Origin: Candidatus Methanofastidiosum methylothiophilum
GTDB taxonomy: Archaea > Methanobacteriota_B > Thermococci > Methanofastidiosales > Methanofastidiosaceae
Reading direction: 5' to 3'
Assembly: GCA_001587575.1 (NCBI GenBank)
Contig: LNJC01000016.1
Location: forward strand, 1 to 33,378
DNA: 33,378 nt
Each line of letters begins with the position of its first letter. Position 1 is the stretch's first letter. Made by a program: the position numbers and the translations under genes. This document shows positions 1 to 7,894 of this stretch, piece by piece. Under the pieces are notes generated by a model. That model made no database searches. It was not told the origin of the DNA and saw only the letters and a list, made by a program, of their open reading frames with translations.

Positions 1-191
1 GCTGCATAAAAAGGTGGGGTTTTTATGGGGTTTAAGCTTTTCTCTTCATTTGAGAGGAATTATTCAACAAAGCACAAATCTATTTATTTGGAAAACAAAC
101 TACTTTTCCATATTAGTAATATATTTATAATTATTCAATATTATTTTTAGATATCAATTAAATATTTGTGATATAATAAACATTTCAAAAA

Positions 192-203
192 GTATTTAAA
201 TAC
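192..203 (+). promoter_or_regulatory. TATA box of the AIM24-like gene
   Basis: The 12-base perfect palindrome GTATTTAAATAC has a TTTAAATA core. Its centre is about 35 bases before the ATG at 233, so transcription would start near 224. That excludes the TTG at 221 as the translation start. Inferred from archaeal promoter geometry. Confidence 0.6.
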
Positions 204-232
204 AAAAGAATTCATATAAGTTGGTGATTTCA

Positions 233-1063
233 ATGGCATTTTGTGCAAGTTGTGGTTCACAGAACCCCGACGGTAGCAAATTTTGTACCGGTTGTGGTGC
301 AAAATTAGGTGCTGGCGGAACAGCAAGTCCCGGATTTTCAGGCGCTGGAGGTCAGGGATACGATTTTGAAATTAAAGACAGACCTGTTTTTAGTATATTA
401 AATATTAATTTGAAAAGCGGACAGTCCATAGTGGCAGAAGCCGGTGCAATGGTAACTATGTCCTCTAATGTTAGTCTTAAAACCGAGATGAAAGGCGGAA
501 TAGGTGGAGCCCTGAAGAGAGGAGTACTAGGTGGCGAATCTCTATTTATGAACACATATACAAGCAATGGCCCAGGAAATATAAGCTTTGCACCAGGATA
601 CCCAGGGGATATAACGCATATAAAAATGAAAGGCGAAACTTGGTTCTTGCAGGGTGGAGCCTACATGTGCTGTTCACCGGAAATAACTATTGATACTAAA
701 TTCCAAGGACTAAAAGGCCTAGTTTCAGGAGAAGGGTTGTTTTTCCTTAAAGCTGATGGAGTTGGCGACTTATTCATATCTAATTATGGATCTATAATTG
801 AAAAAGAGCTTAAGGGCGAATCATTCAAAGTTGATACTGGTCACCTTGTAGCCTTCTCAAGCGGGATTACATACAATATCGAAAGAGTGGGAGGATGGAA
901 ATCCACAATTCTAAGCGGTGAAGGTCTTATCGCAAACGTATCTGGTAATGGAAAAGTATTAATGCAAACAAGATGTGCACAGGCTCTTGCACAATGGCTA
1001 GTACCATTCATGGGATCTGGTGGTGGCGCTGGCGGAAGCGGATTTAAAATAGGTTTAGGTTAA
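233..1063 (+). CDS. Zinc-ribbon plus AIM24/TIGR00266-family protein
   Basis: Protein of 276 residues. The N-terminal 25 residues form a zinc ribbon with two CxxC pairs (CASC and CTGC). A flexible Gly/Ala/Ser linker follows, then a beta-rich domain of about 215 residues typical of the AIM24/TIGR00266 family, with its glycine-rich pseudo-repeated strands. The tail is Gly-rich. The family is widespread in bacteria and archaea, but its biochemical role is not established; yeast AIM24 is mitochondrial. The open frame extends to a TTG at 221, but the ATG at 233 is chosen because GGTGAT lies at the right distance before it and the TATA box would place the transcript start near 224. It is a single-gene transcript that converges on the small gene ending at 1081. 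The T-rich stretch after 1076 may terminate it. Confidence 0.85.
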   Translation: MAFCASCGSQNPDGSKFCTGCGAKLGAGGTASPGFSGAGGQGYDFEIKDRPVFSILNINLKSGQSIVAEAGAMVTMSSNVSLKTEMKGGIGGALKRGVLGGESLFMNTYTSNGPGNISFAPGYPGDITHIKMKGETWFLQGGAYMCCSPEITIDTKFQGLKGLVSGEGLFFLKADGVGDLFISNYGSIIEKELKGESFKVDTGHLVAFSSGITYNIERVGGWKSTILSGEGLIANVSGNGKVLMQTRCAQALAQWLVPFMGSGGGAGGSGFKIGLG

Positions 1064-1080
1064 AATAATAAAATTTATTT

Positions 1081-1392
1081 TTATTCTTCTTTTTCTTCTA
1101 AATCAATTTTTACAGATTTTTTTATTGCAAATCCTGCTTCTGCTTCACATGCTTTTAATACCCCGCATGGCACAGGACAAACTGCATGTAAGATATCTGC
1201 TTTTTGGTAAACAGGATTAATAGGCATCTTTTTGAACACTACATCTTTGTCTAGCGTTTCGATATCTTCTGCAAATTTTTCAACTAATTTGCATTTAGTT
1301 TCTATTTTAACTTTAAATCCAAGTCCTTTTCTGTTTGCTTTAACTATGTTGGTAAATCCACATGCTCCTGCATCAACTGTTGCTTCAATCAT
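1081..1392 (-). CDS. Conserved small cysteine-containing protein, unknown function
   Basis: Protein of 103 residues. It resembles a small family found in methanogens and other anaerobes whose members start MIEATVDAG-CGF and carry a CPVPxGxLKAxExExG segment. Cysteines are at 11, 34, 72, 76 and 82, with Cys72 and Cys76 in CPVPC, suggesting metal or cluster binding (inference). It has no signal peptide or membrane segment and ends in an acidic/lysine tail. The start follows directly on the stop of the XPB helicase gene (TAAATG) and has a GTGATT ribosome binding site, so the two are co-transcribed. The function is unknown to me; linkage to the helicase may only reflect operon packing. Confidence 0.75.
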   Translation of the reverse strand: MIEATVDAGACGFTNIVKANRKGLGFKVKIETKCKLVEKFAEDIETLDKDVVFKKMPINPVYQKADILHAVCPVPCGVLKACEAEAGFAIKKSVKIDLEEKEE

Positions 1393-3087
1393 TTAATCAC
1401 ACTTCTTTAGTATACTTTCAATATTGTGATCATCAACTATAACATACTTGTAACCTTGCTCTGTCAAGAATATTTGCCTATTTGACGAGTATTCCTGGTC
1501 TCTTGTATCTTTTGTAACTATTGAATAAAACTTTGCTGAGGATCCATCTTTCTTAGGTCTTAATATTCTTCCCAATCTTTGTGCCTCCTCTTGTCTAGAC
1601 CCGAAAGTACCAGAAACTTGAATTGCCACATTTGCGTCAGGTAAATCTATGGCAAAATTAGCTACTTTGGATACAACTAAGATAGTTATATTGCCTTTTC
1701 TAAAGTCTGAATATATCCTTTCTCGTTCTTTGTTTGGAATTTTACCTGTTATCAATGGTGCCTTGAGGAATTCTGCAATTTTCTCAAGTTGCTCAATATA
1801 CATACCAATTATAAGTATTCTGTCATTTTTGTGGTGCTCAATTATCCTTTTTACTATTTCATATTTGAATGGGTTTTCAGCTGCAATTCTATATTTGTTT
1901 CTGTCATCGGATGTAGCATATACTATTCTTGATTTTTCAGGCATATGGACTCTAATTTCATAACATATTGCCTCTGCAATCCATCCTTGTTGTTCAAGAT
2001 TTTTCCAAGGCATGTCAAATTTCTTAGGCCCAATAAGACTGAATACATCTTTTTCTCTTCCATCCTCTCTGACGAGCGTTGCTGTTAATCCAAGTCTTCT
2101 CTTTGACTGTATATGGGCCGTTACTTGAAAAACGGGAGCAGGGAGTAAATGAACTTCATCATATATAATAAGTCCCCAATTTTTCTTATCAAAAATATTA
2201 AAATGAGTAAACTCCTCATCTTTCTTATTTCTATAAGTTAATATCTGATAAGTTGTTACAGTGATCTCTTTTATTTCCTTTACTTCTCCAGAATATTCGC
2301 CTATTTTGTCTGGGGTTATATCTGTTTTATCCAAAATTTCATCAATCCATTGCCTAACAGCGATAACGTTTGGACAGGTAATTAAGGTATTAGTTTTTAC
2401 TTTTGACATAACTCCCATACCTATTACTGTTTTACCGGCCCCACATGGAAGCACAATAGTTCCACTTCCTCCTTCAACGCCCCCACCCCTATAAAAAACA
2501 TTTATTGCATCTTCCTGGTATTTTCTTAGGTTAAATGTAGAGCCACTTTTTGTAGTGCTTAAAAGATTTATATCTAGATAATCTCCCTCTTCATATCCTG
2601 CCAAATCTAGTGCAGGCCATCCAATTTTAATTAAATCCTGTTTCAAAAAACCTCTGCTATTAGAGTCTACTCTGAGAGTGTTGTTATCTATATTTGCTAA
2701 AACATATTTTTTAATACGTTCATTATTTTGAATTTCTTTAATTAGAATATCGTCTTGTGAAAAAAGAACTAGATCTTCATTAATCTTTTTTAATGAAAGT
2801 CTTCCAAACCGAGACATTATATCTTTAATATCAGTTATAACATTGGAAGGGATATCATATCTTGAGTATTTCAAAAGAATATTGATAACTTCCTCACTCG
2901 TTAGGCCCGCTGCAGCAGCATTCCACAGTGACAGATCAGAAAGTCTATACGTGTGAATATGCTCTGGGCTCTTCTCAAGTTCTGAAAATCTTGAGATATC
3001 ATCTCTTGCATCTTCGTACAAGGGATTGGCTACCTCAAGGAACATTGAACGGTCCCCTTGTACAATTAAAGGTTTTGGCGCCTCCAT
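1393..3087 (-). CDS. xpb: XPB/Rad25-type DNA helicase, bacterial type
   Basis: Superfamily 2 helicase of 564 residues. Residues 1-150 form an N-terminal domain like that of actinobacterial XPB (HIHTYRLSDLSLWNA, KYSRYDIP). The helicase core starts near 185. Walker A is PCGAGKT at 214-220, the DEVH box is at 310-313, and the RED motif of XPB follows motif III in TATLVRED (340-342). The C-terminal lobe carries VSGTFGSRQEEAQRLGRILRP, with the motif VI arginines. From memory, length and wording track Mycobacterium XPB (about 550 residues) along the whole protein. Archaeal XPB proteins are usually shorter and paired with the nuclease Bax1, which is not seen here. The likely role is ATP-driven DNA unwinding in repair or transcription-coupled processes. 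It starts at ATG 3087 with GGTGATTT upstream and is first in a two-gene operon. Confidence 0.93.
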   Translation of the reverse strand: MEAPKPLIVQGDRSMFLEVANPLYEDARDDISRFSELEKSPEHIHTYRLSDLSLWNAAAAGLTSEEVINILLKYSRYDIPSNVITDIKDIMSRFGRLSLKKINEDLVLFSQDDILIKEIQNNERIKKYVLANIDNNTLRVDSNSRGFLKQDLIKIGWPALDLAGYEEGDYLDINLLSTTKSGSTFNLRKYQEDAINVFYRGGGVEGGSGTIVLPCGAGKTVIGMGVMSKVKTNTLITCPNVIAVRQWIDEILDKTDITPDKIGEYSGEVKEIKEITVTTYQILTYRNKKDEEFTHFNIFDKKNWGLIIYDEVHLLPAPVFQVTAHIQSKRRLGLTATLVREDGREKDVFSLIGPKKFDMPWKNLEQQGWIAEAICYEIRVHMPEKSRIVYATSDDRNKYRIAAENPFKYEIVKRIIEHHKNDRILIIGMYIEQLEKIAEFLKAPLITGKIPNKERERIYSDFRKGNITILVVSKVANFAIDLPDANVAIQVSGTFGSRQEEAQRLGRILRPKKDGSSAKFYSIVTKDTRDQEYSSNRQIFLTEQGYKYVIVDDHNIESILKKCD

Positions 3088-3124
3088 TAAAAATCACCAT
3101 AAGTTTAATAATATTTTAATACAG

Positions 3125-3134
3125 TTTTTATATG
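3125..3134 (-). promoter_or_regulatory. TATA box of the xpb operon
   Basis: On the minus strand this reads ATATAAAAAC. It is centred about 42 bases before the xpb ATG, giving a leader of roughly 15 bases that contains the GGTGAT ribosome binding site. Inferred from spacing. Confidence 0.5.
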
Positions 3135-3174
3135 ACTCTATAACTAGCATTTAAAGGTTTTGGGTCGAGACTAT

Positions 3175-3567
3175 TTATTTTGTTGTAAGGTATACAAGTA
3201 TCGATAATGCTATTGTTATAAATAGGTCTGGAAGTATTAAAAATGGTCCAAGACCGCTTGACCTAAATCCACATGCAACTTGTAATATAGGGCTTGAAGT
3301 CAAAATGTTAATGAGAAATGCAAATGAGAATATAGTCAAGCCTAGAGAGAAGGGGGATTTAGTTTTCCTATATATATTTGCATAAAGAACAAAAACAGCT
3401 AAAATTAATCCTATGTTAATTAAAGAAACGGCATATTTGAGTTGGAACATGTATCCTCTTTCCCATATGCTACAGACGGGATATTCACAAATTCCACTTT
3501 GAACTAATCTTATAGGAATAAATCCTACTCCAAGCGCTCCCAAGTACTTATTCAGTTTTAAATTCAT
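3175..3567 (-). CDS. Small polytopic membrane protein paired with a winged-helix regulator
   Basis: Protein of 130 residues with three clear hydrophobic segments at about 47-64, 74-95 and 108-128, and a weaker one near 9-22. Two cysteines lie in a loop (GICEYPVC, 26-32) that would be outside or lumenal, and a third is near 99. I do not recognise a defined family. The gene overlaps the 3' end of the upstream winged-helix gene by 20 bases in another frame, so expression is coupled. A regulator followed by a small membrane protein is a common archaeal arrangement, in which the membrane partner may sense a signal or hold the regulator (inference). Confidence 0.7.
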   Translation of the reverse strand: MNLKLNKYLGALGVGFIPIRLVQSGICEYPVCSIWERGYMFQLKYAVSLINIGLILAVFVLYANIYRKTKSPFSLGLTIFSFAFLINILTSSPILQVACGFRSSGLGPFLILPDLFITIALSILVYLTTK

Positions 3568-3859
3568 TATTATCTAACCCCATATTATTACAAATCTCAT
3601 TAAAGCTATTGATATTTCTATCAAGTAAATCTGAAGGAAAATAGGTCTTTCCATATTTATCCCCTACTGCAATTAAAAGACCGTTTTTCTCCAATATATT
3701 CAAATGATGTTGGACGGTTTTGTATTCTATTCCTGTGGCTAGTGATATTCTGTTGGCGTTTGATGGGTTTGATATTATATACTTCAATATTAATGCCCTG
3801 TTTAATCCGCCTCTTGAGCCAGCAATAAGCCAAAGGAGTATTTTTTTATCCTTGTCCAT
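3548..3859 (-). CDS. Winged-helix transcriptional regulator (ArsR/MarR-like)
   Basis: Protein of 103 residues. A winged helix-turn-helix spans about 15-85. The recognition region is NRISLATGIEYKTVQHHLNI, followed by the wing EKNGLLIAVGDKYGKTYF. The short C-terminal tail has no metal-binding cysteines, so metal sensing of the classical ArsR kind is not supported. It lies directly before, and overlaps, a small membrane protein gene. The transcript appears nearly leaderless: the TATA box is about 30 bases before the ATG and no ribosome binding site is visible. Two short palindromes upstream (3919-3928 and 3933-3947) are candidate binding sites. The target genes are unknown; autoregulation is the simplest guess. 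Confidence 0.85.
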   Translation of the reverse strand: MDKDKKILLWLIAGSRGGLNRALILKYIISNPSNANRISLATGIEYKTVQHHLNILEKNGLLIAVGDKYGKTYFPSDLLDRNINSFNEICNNMGLDNNEFKTE

Positions 3860-3884
3860 GTTAGTCTAGTAAGCTGATTATTTT

Positions 3885-3894
3885 TATTTTATAT
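3885..3894 (-). promoter_or_regulatory. TATA box of the winged-helix regulator
   Basis: On the minus strand this reads ATATAAAATA. Its centre is 30 bases before the ATG at 3859, so the mRNA would begin only a few bases before the start codon. Inferred. Confidence 0.55.
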
Positions 3895-4008
3895 GTTTAT
3901 TTGTTTAGAGTATATTAATTGAATTCAAAATAAGTATTAAGAATACTAATAAAAGATTTTTCCGAAATTAATACCTATTTATTCCCAAATTTAATTAAAA
4001 GAAAAAAT

Positions 4009-5262
4009 TTAAACTAATGGAACTGTTGAGCTTCCATCTAGAAATACTAAAACTTTGGCATCTTTGCCTTTTTTAGCTAATGCTTTGTCAATTGAATCTT
4101 GAAGCGAATTATGGGGGGTTATAAAAATTTCCTCTAAGACTTTATCTTCAAGATCTGTTATTGCCCATATCTCGCCGCAAGTTACAAGTTCTGCAATTTT
4201 GGCTGCCTTATGATACCCTAATACATAGTTCTTTTCTGTAGCTTTTATTACTTCGTCAGGAGTATCGTTGTTTTTGAGTAAATCATAGAAGGTCTTGTCA
4301 CCAATTCCATCTCTACAACTTGAAACTAAAATTATGATCCCACCTTCTTTCAAAGCAAGTTTTGTATTTTCTAATGCTTTTTGCGATTGATATAAGCTAA
4401 CGTCCATTGGGTATGGTGCTACGGATACAATTATATCTGCTTTTCCTGGAACAGGTACGCAAAATAATTTATCAACTGCTTTGGCAGACTTATAAAGAAT
4501 TTCTATAATATCTCCTGCTTGTGCATCAAATATATTTCCTTCCCCATCTGCAACTACATTTATTGCAAAAACATTGGGTTTAATTTTCATTATCACTCTT
4601 ACAGCGTCTTCCATATCGTCATGAACAGGATTTCCCTTTAGAGATAGGGTCTTAGAATTAGGTGAAAGTGCATGTTTATGATTTGCAGTAATTGTTTTTA
4701 TTGATGATACGCCCGGTAAGAATGATTTTCTTGTACCAGTATAACCTGCGAAATAGTGAGGCTCAGAAGATCCTATTGTAACTATAGCTTCGTTTTCAAG
4801 TACTTTCTTGTTAATATAAAGTTCAGTTCCTCTTTCAGTCTTACCCACATATGCTAGAAGCTCGTCTTTTCTTGAATCGTGAACTGTAATTTTGCTCTTA
4901 AATTCTGGATAATAAGGTCCAAAAATATTGTTGAACTCTTCTTCTGTCGGAACTCTATGTGATCCGGTAGCTATCATGAATTCTATTTTATCCATGTAGG
5001 GTTTCATTACAGGGTATATCGTATCTAATATCTTCTTAGTTGGCGTGGGTCTTTGGCCATCGTTGATAAGGAATAATATGCTTCTGTATTTATTTAAAAA
5101 ATCTTTTAGAGTTATATGATTTGTCGGATTTTCAATAGCTTTTTTCAGTACATTTTCCTTTGTTGAGCCCTTGACCTCTTTTGGCTCAACTATTCCAAGA
5201 AGATTTTTATCAGGTATCTCTACCAAAACATTATCTTTCTTATATGGAATACTAATTTTCAT
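4009..5262 (-). CDS. larA: LarA-type nickel-dependent racemase
   Basis: Protein of 417 residues from the ATG at 5262; a TTG one codon earlier is less likely because GGGTGA precedes the ATG. It matches the LarA (lactate racemase) family. Counting from the ATG, the catalytic and cofactor residues are in place: Asp68 and Arg71 in DGQRPTP, His102 in ATGSHR, His169 in SEPHYF, Lys179 ten residues later and His195 in NHKHA. These correspond in spacing to His108, His174, Lys184 and His200 of Lactobacillus plantarum LarA, where the lysine holds the nickel pincer nucleotide. LarA homologues racemise or epimerise various alpha-hydroxy acids, so the substrate is open. The cofactor-making genes larB, larC and larE are not in this window. 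It is last in a run after an aminotransferase and a CARF-like gene. Confidence 0.88.
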   Translation of the reverse strand: MKISIPYKKDNVLVEIPDKNLLGIVEPKEVKGSTKENVLKKAIENPTNHITLKDFLNKYRSILFLINDGQRPTPTKKILDTIYPVMKPYMDKIEFMIATGSHRVPTEEEFNNIFGPYYPEFKSKITVHDSRKDELLAYVGKTERGTELYINKKVLENEAIVTIGSSEPHYFAGYTGTRKSFLPGVSSIKTITANHKHALSPNSKTLSLKGNPVHDDMEDAVRVIMKIKPNVFAINVVADGEGNIFDAQAGDIIEILYKSAKAVDKLFCVPVPGKADIIVSVAPYPMDVSLYQSQKALENTKLALKEGGIIILVSSCRDGIGDKTFYDLLKNNDTPDEVIKATEKNYVLGYHKAAKIAELVTCGEIWAITDLEDKVLEEIFITPHNSLQDSIDKALAKKGKDAKVLVFLDGSSTVPLV

Positions 5263-5272
5263 CAATTCACCC

Positions 5273-5623
5273 TTAGAAATATCCTATTCCGTCCATGGTC
5301 AGAGATATAAATCTATAGTCCTTGCCCATATCTTTTAGAAGTGAAAGTAAGGCCATGTGTTCTTTTCCAGAGCCAGAAATTAAATTAACATAAATTTCGT
5401 CGCCAATATCTTTTGGGAGTCTATCTCTTATTGCATTTTTTATATTCTCAATTGGCATGGAAGGATTTACAACTATCCAATCTACATCTTTAGTTGGATT
5501 GAATTTTTCACGCCCAAAATCATTTGTTACAATGATTATCTTATCCCATTCTTCAGAAACTAACCTACCTACATGCCCCCATGTTCCTTTCCCAGTCGAT
5601 ATCAGAGCGACGAGAGTTTTCAT
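5273..5623 (-). CDS. Small stand-alone CARF-like (Rossmann-type) protein
   Basis: Protein of 116 residues from the ATG at 5623. The frame also has an ATG three codons earlier (5632), but the TAATG overlap with the aminotransferase stop, and GGAG placed before it, favour 5623. Residues 2-10 form a hydrophobic first strand followed by Gly/Thr-rich STGKGTWG. Near residue 80 is VNLISGSGKEHMAL, which resembles the N-(L/I)-(S/T)-G-G-(T/N)-K-x-M motif of CARF domains. There is no HEPN or nuclease extension, and no CRISPR locus is visible here. The CARF assignment is my inference from the fold pattern. The protein could be another small nucleotide-binding family. It lies in an operon between an aminotransferase and larA. 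Confidence 0.65.
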   Translation of the reverse strand: MKTLVALISTGKGTWGHVGRLVSEEWDKIIIVTNDFGREKFNPTKDVDWIVVNPSMPIENIKNAIRDRLPKDIGDEIYVNLISGSGKEHMALLSLLKDMGKDYRFISLTMDGIGYF

Positions 5624-6816
5624 TAAAGCCATCTCCTGATAACTTCGGAAAGCCTTTTAATTCCTAGATTTATCTCTTCATCTTTTGGGAATGAGAAGTT
5701 CAGCCTCATTGTGTTTCTTCCTAGGTTTTCTTCTATATAAAAAGCGCTTCCAATGACATAAGCAACATTAGAATTAATTGCGTCAGTGAACATTTCTTTT
5801 GTATCCACGTGTTCAGGTAACTCTACCCAGTTGAACATTCCTCCTTCTGGCCTTGTCCATTTACATTCTTTAGGCATGTATTCATCCAATGAAGATAACA
5901 TTACATTTCTTTTGTTTTTGTAGAAGTTCAATATTTTTACAAGATGATTGTCCAAGTAGTTTTGACAGTATACGGCGGCTATTCTTTGGCCAAATGCGTT
6001 TGTATGTAAATCAACGGCTTGTTTTGCAATTACCATTTTCTTCATCAATTCTCCATTGCCAACTGCCCACGCTATTCTAAATCCTGGGGCAAGTATCTTA
6101 GAGAAAGTGCCTAAATATATCACTCTGCCTTCTGTATCATATGACTTTATTGCTCTCAGATGTTCTCCTTCGTATCTAAGTTCCCCATAGGGGTTATCCT
6201 CAATTACAACAATATCATACTCATTAGCAATTTTAATAATTTCTTTTCTTCTCTTTTCACTTGTCGTGATGCCTGTAGGATTTTGGAAGTTTGGAACTAA
6301 GTATAACATTTTTGGTTTCTTTCCATCTTCCTTTAATGTTTCTATTGTTTCAACTAGCAAGTCTGTTCTTATTCCTTCATTATCAGATGGTACATCAACA
6401 AAATTACACAAATAAGATCTAAATGCACTTAAGGCTCCAAGATAACTGGGAGCTTCAACTATTACTATGTCTCCGGGATTAATTAATATTTTTGATACTA
6501 AGTCCAATCCCTGTTGTGACCCGTGGGTTATTAAGATATCATCTGGGGAACAGGTAATCCCATAGTTACACATCATTCCTGCTATGTATTGTCTCAGTTC
6601 AGGATCTCCCTCTGTAAGTCCATACTGTAGACCATTGTTGTTTGAACTTAAAACATCATTTACTATCTTTTTTATTTCTTCCAACGGAAATGTTTGAGGA
6701 TTTGGAAGGCCGCCTGCAAGGGAGATTATGCCAGGTTTTTGAGTAAGTTTAAGAATTTCTCTAATTTGTGATGCTTTTACTCTCTTTGCAGTTTCTGAAA
6801 ATATTGAATCATCCAT
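5623..6816 (-). CDS. PLP-dependent aminotransferase, class I/II (2-aminoadipate/aromatic type)
   Basis: Protein of 397 residues from the ATG at 6816; the frame extends to an ATG at 6828, but GTTGATTT sits just before 6816. It is a fold-type I aminotransferase. Visible features are ISLAGGLPNP near the N terminus, the NPTG motif at about 179-182, the aspartate in EDNPYGELR that contacts the pyridine nitrogen (about 207), the Schiff-base lysine in TFSKILAPG (about 240) and a C-terminal arginine in MRLNFSF that binds the substrate carboxylate. The N-terminal substrate-recognition segment resembles 2-aminoadipate (LysN), aromatic and broad-range aminotransferases of the MocR/LysN type. The exact substrate cannot be read from sequence. 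It is co-transcribed with the CARF-like gene and larA. Confidence 0.9.
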   Translation of the reverse strand: MDDSIFSETAKRVKASQIREILKLTQKPGIISLAGGLPNPQTFPLEEIKKIVNDVLSSNNNGLQYGLTEGDPELRQYIAGMMCNYGITCSPDDILITHGSQQGLDLVSKILINPGDIVIVEAPSYLGALSAFRSYLCNFVDVPSDNEGIRTDLLVETIETLKEDGKKPKMLYLVPNFQNPTGITTSEKRRKEIIKIANEYDIVVIEDNPYGELRYEGEHLRAIKSYDTEGRVIYLGTFSKILAPGFRIAWAVGNGELMKKMVIAKQAVDLHTNAFGQRIAAVYCQNYLDNHLVKILNFYKNKRNVMLSSLDEYMPKECKWTRPEGGMFNWVELPEHVDTKEMFTDAINSNVAYVIGSAFYIEENLGRNTMRLNFSFPKDEEINLGIKRLSEVIRRWL

Positions 6817-6841
6817 ATAAATCAACATAAAGAAAGCATTA

Positions 6842-7855
6842 TTATAATTTAAAAAACTTTCTTTTAATTGTTGATTCTTTAAAAATTCCTTCTGTAAGTC
6901 CTTTTAATAGTCCCAAAATTATCGGGCCATAAAGAATCCCCAAAGCGCCAAACATGTAAGCCCCACCTAAGAATCCCACTAAGACAATAAATGGATGTAA
7001 CTGTGCTTTATTACCTCCAAGTTTTGGGAAAATATAAAAATTATAAAGTATAAAAAGAACAATTACCCCATACGTCAAGATTGCAAATCCCTGCACTATT
7101 TCACCAGTCAAGAGGTAGTAGAATCCAACAGGAAGAAATATTGTCCAGGGGCCGACAACAGGTAAGAGTGCCGCTAGCCCCGTTAATAAACCTAAAAGAA
7201 AAGAGTATGGCACCCCAATTACTAAAAATCCAGTTGTGGCTAGAAGTGCAATAATCATTGCACTCATGACATTTGCATAAATTAAGCCATTGATCACAAT
7301 TTTAGTTGGTCCAAGTATTTCTATCATATCTTTCTTATAATGATCTGGGATTATTTTTTCAAAATAAGTTTCAACCCTATCTTTTTCACTTAGGAAATAG
7401 AATAAAGAAAGGAATAAGACAACAATATTCATCAACGTTAGAGGTAATTGACCCATTGTGCTTGAAAAAAAATCTGAGATGTTTATAAGTTGTGGAAATG
7501 TATCAGTTATTATGCCGTAAAAAGGACTTGCTTCAACATCTAATCCTAAGAAATCAAATATGGTTGTTGGGGTTTCTTTTGTTAGTGTTTGCGTAACAAA
7601 AGCTAGTTGCTCAATTGCCTTATAGAATCCATATAACAAAGTTATAAGAAAAGGCGCAGATATGAACAAAGTAGTAAGTGCAGCAGATAGACTCCTCATT
7701 TTTATTTTATTATAAATAAAATTATAAACAGGCGAGAATGCATAAGAGAAGATTAGCCCTCCCAATATCCCCGGGATTATAGGATAGACAAGATAAATCC
7801 CAAGAAGCAATATAGAAATAGTAATTATTAATTTAGTTAGGGTGATTCTATCCAT
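6842..7855 (-). CDS. AI-2E family membrane transporter
   Basis: Polytopic membrane protein of 337 residues with about seven or eight hydrophobic segments: a paired set at about 8-33, one near 60-80, and a C-terminal bundle from 195 to 320. It fits the AI-2E family (PF01594) in length, in the hairpin at the N terminus and in the C-terminal region GPIILGLLKGLTEG. Some members export autoinducer-2 and others act in sodium/proton exchange, so the substrate is open. The stop is 25 bases before the aminotransferase ATG. The gene lies 39 bases after the ATP synthase D gene. It may be read through from that operon or use a weak TATA-like TTTTAAAA about 29 bases upstream. Confidence 0.85.
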   Translation of the reverse strand: MDRITLTKLIITISILLLGIYLVYPIIPGILGGLIFSYAFSPVYNFIYNKIKMRSLSAALTTLFISAPFLITLLYGFYKAIEQLAFVTQTLTKETPTTIFDFLGLDVEASPFYGIITDTFPQLINISDFFSSTMGQLPLTLMNIVVLFLSLFYFLSEKDRVETYFEKIIPDHYKKDMIEILGPTKIVINGLIYANVMSAMIIALLATTGFLVIGVPYSFLLGLLTGLAALLPVVGPWTIFLPVGFYYLLTGEIVQGFAILTYGVIVLFILYNFYIFPKLGGNKAQLHPFIVLVGFLGGAYMFGALGILYGPIILGLLKGLTEGIFKESTIKRKFFKL

Positions 7856-7894
7856 AAATATGTTAATTATATTCTTTTTTAAAACTTTATCTGA

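Noticed and set aside
89-110. Stem-loop TGGAAAA / TTTTCCA
   Set aside because: It has a seven-base AT-rich stem, no neighbouring gene end is visible, and it is expected by chance in such sequence.
2-139. Open frame at the left edge on the plus strand
   Set aside because: The translation is AT-rich and hydrophobic without a recognisable family pattern, and it runs through sequence that looks like intergenic DNA. A 10-residue frame ending at 33 is too short to judge.
352-567. Minus-strand open frame inside the AIM24-like gene
   Set aside because: It is a shadow of the real gene, with no ribosome binding site or family resemblance.
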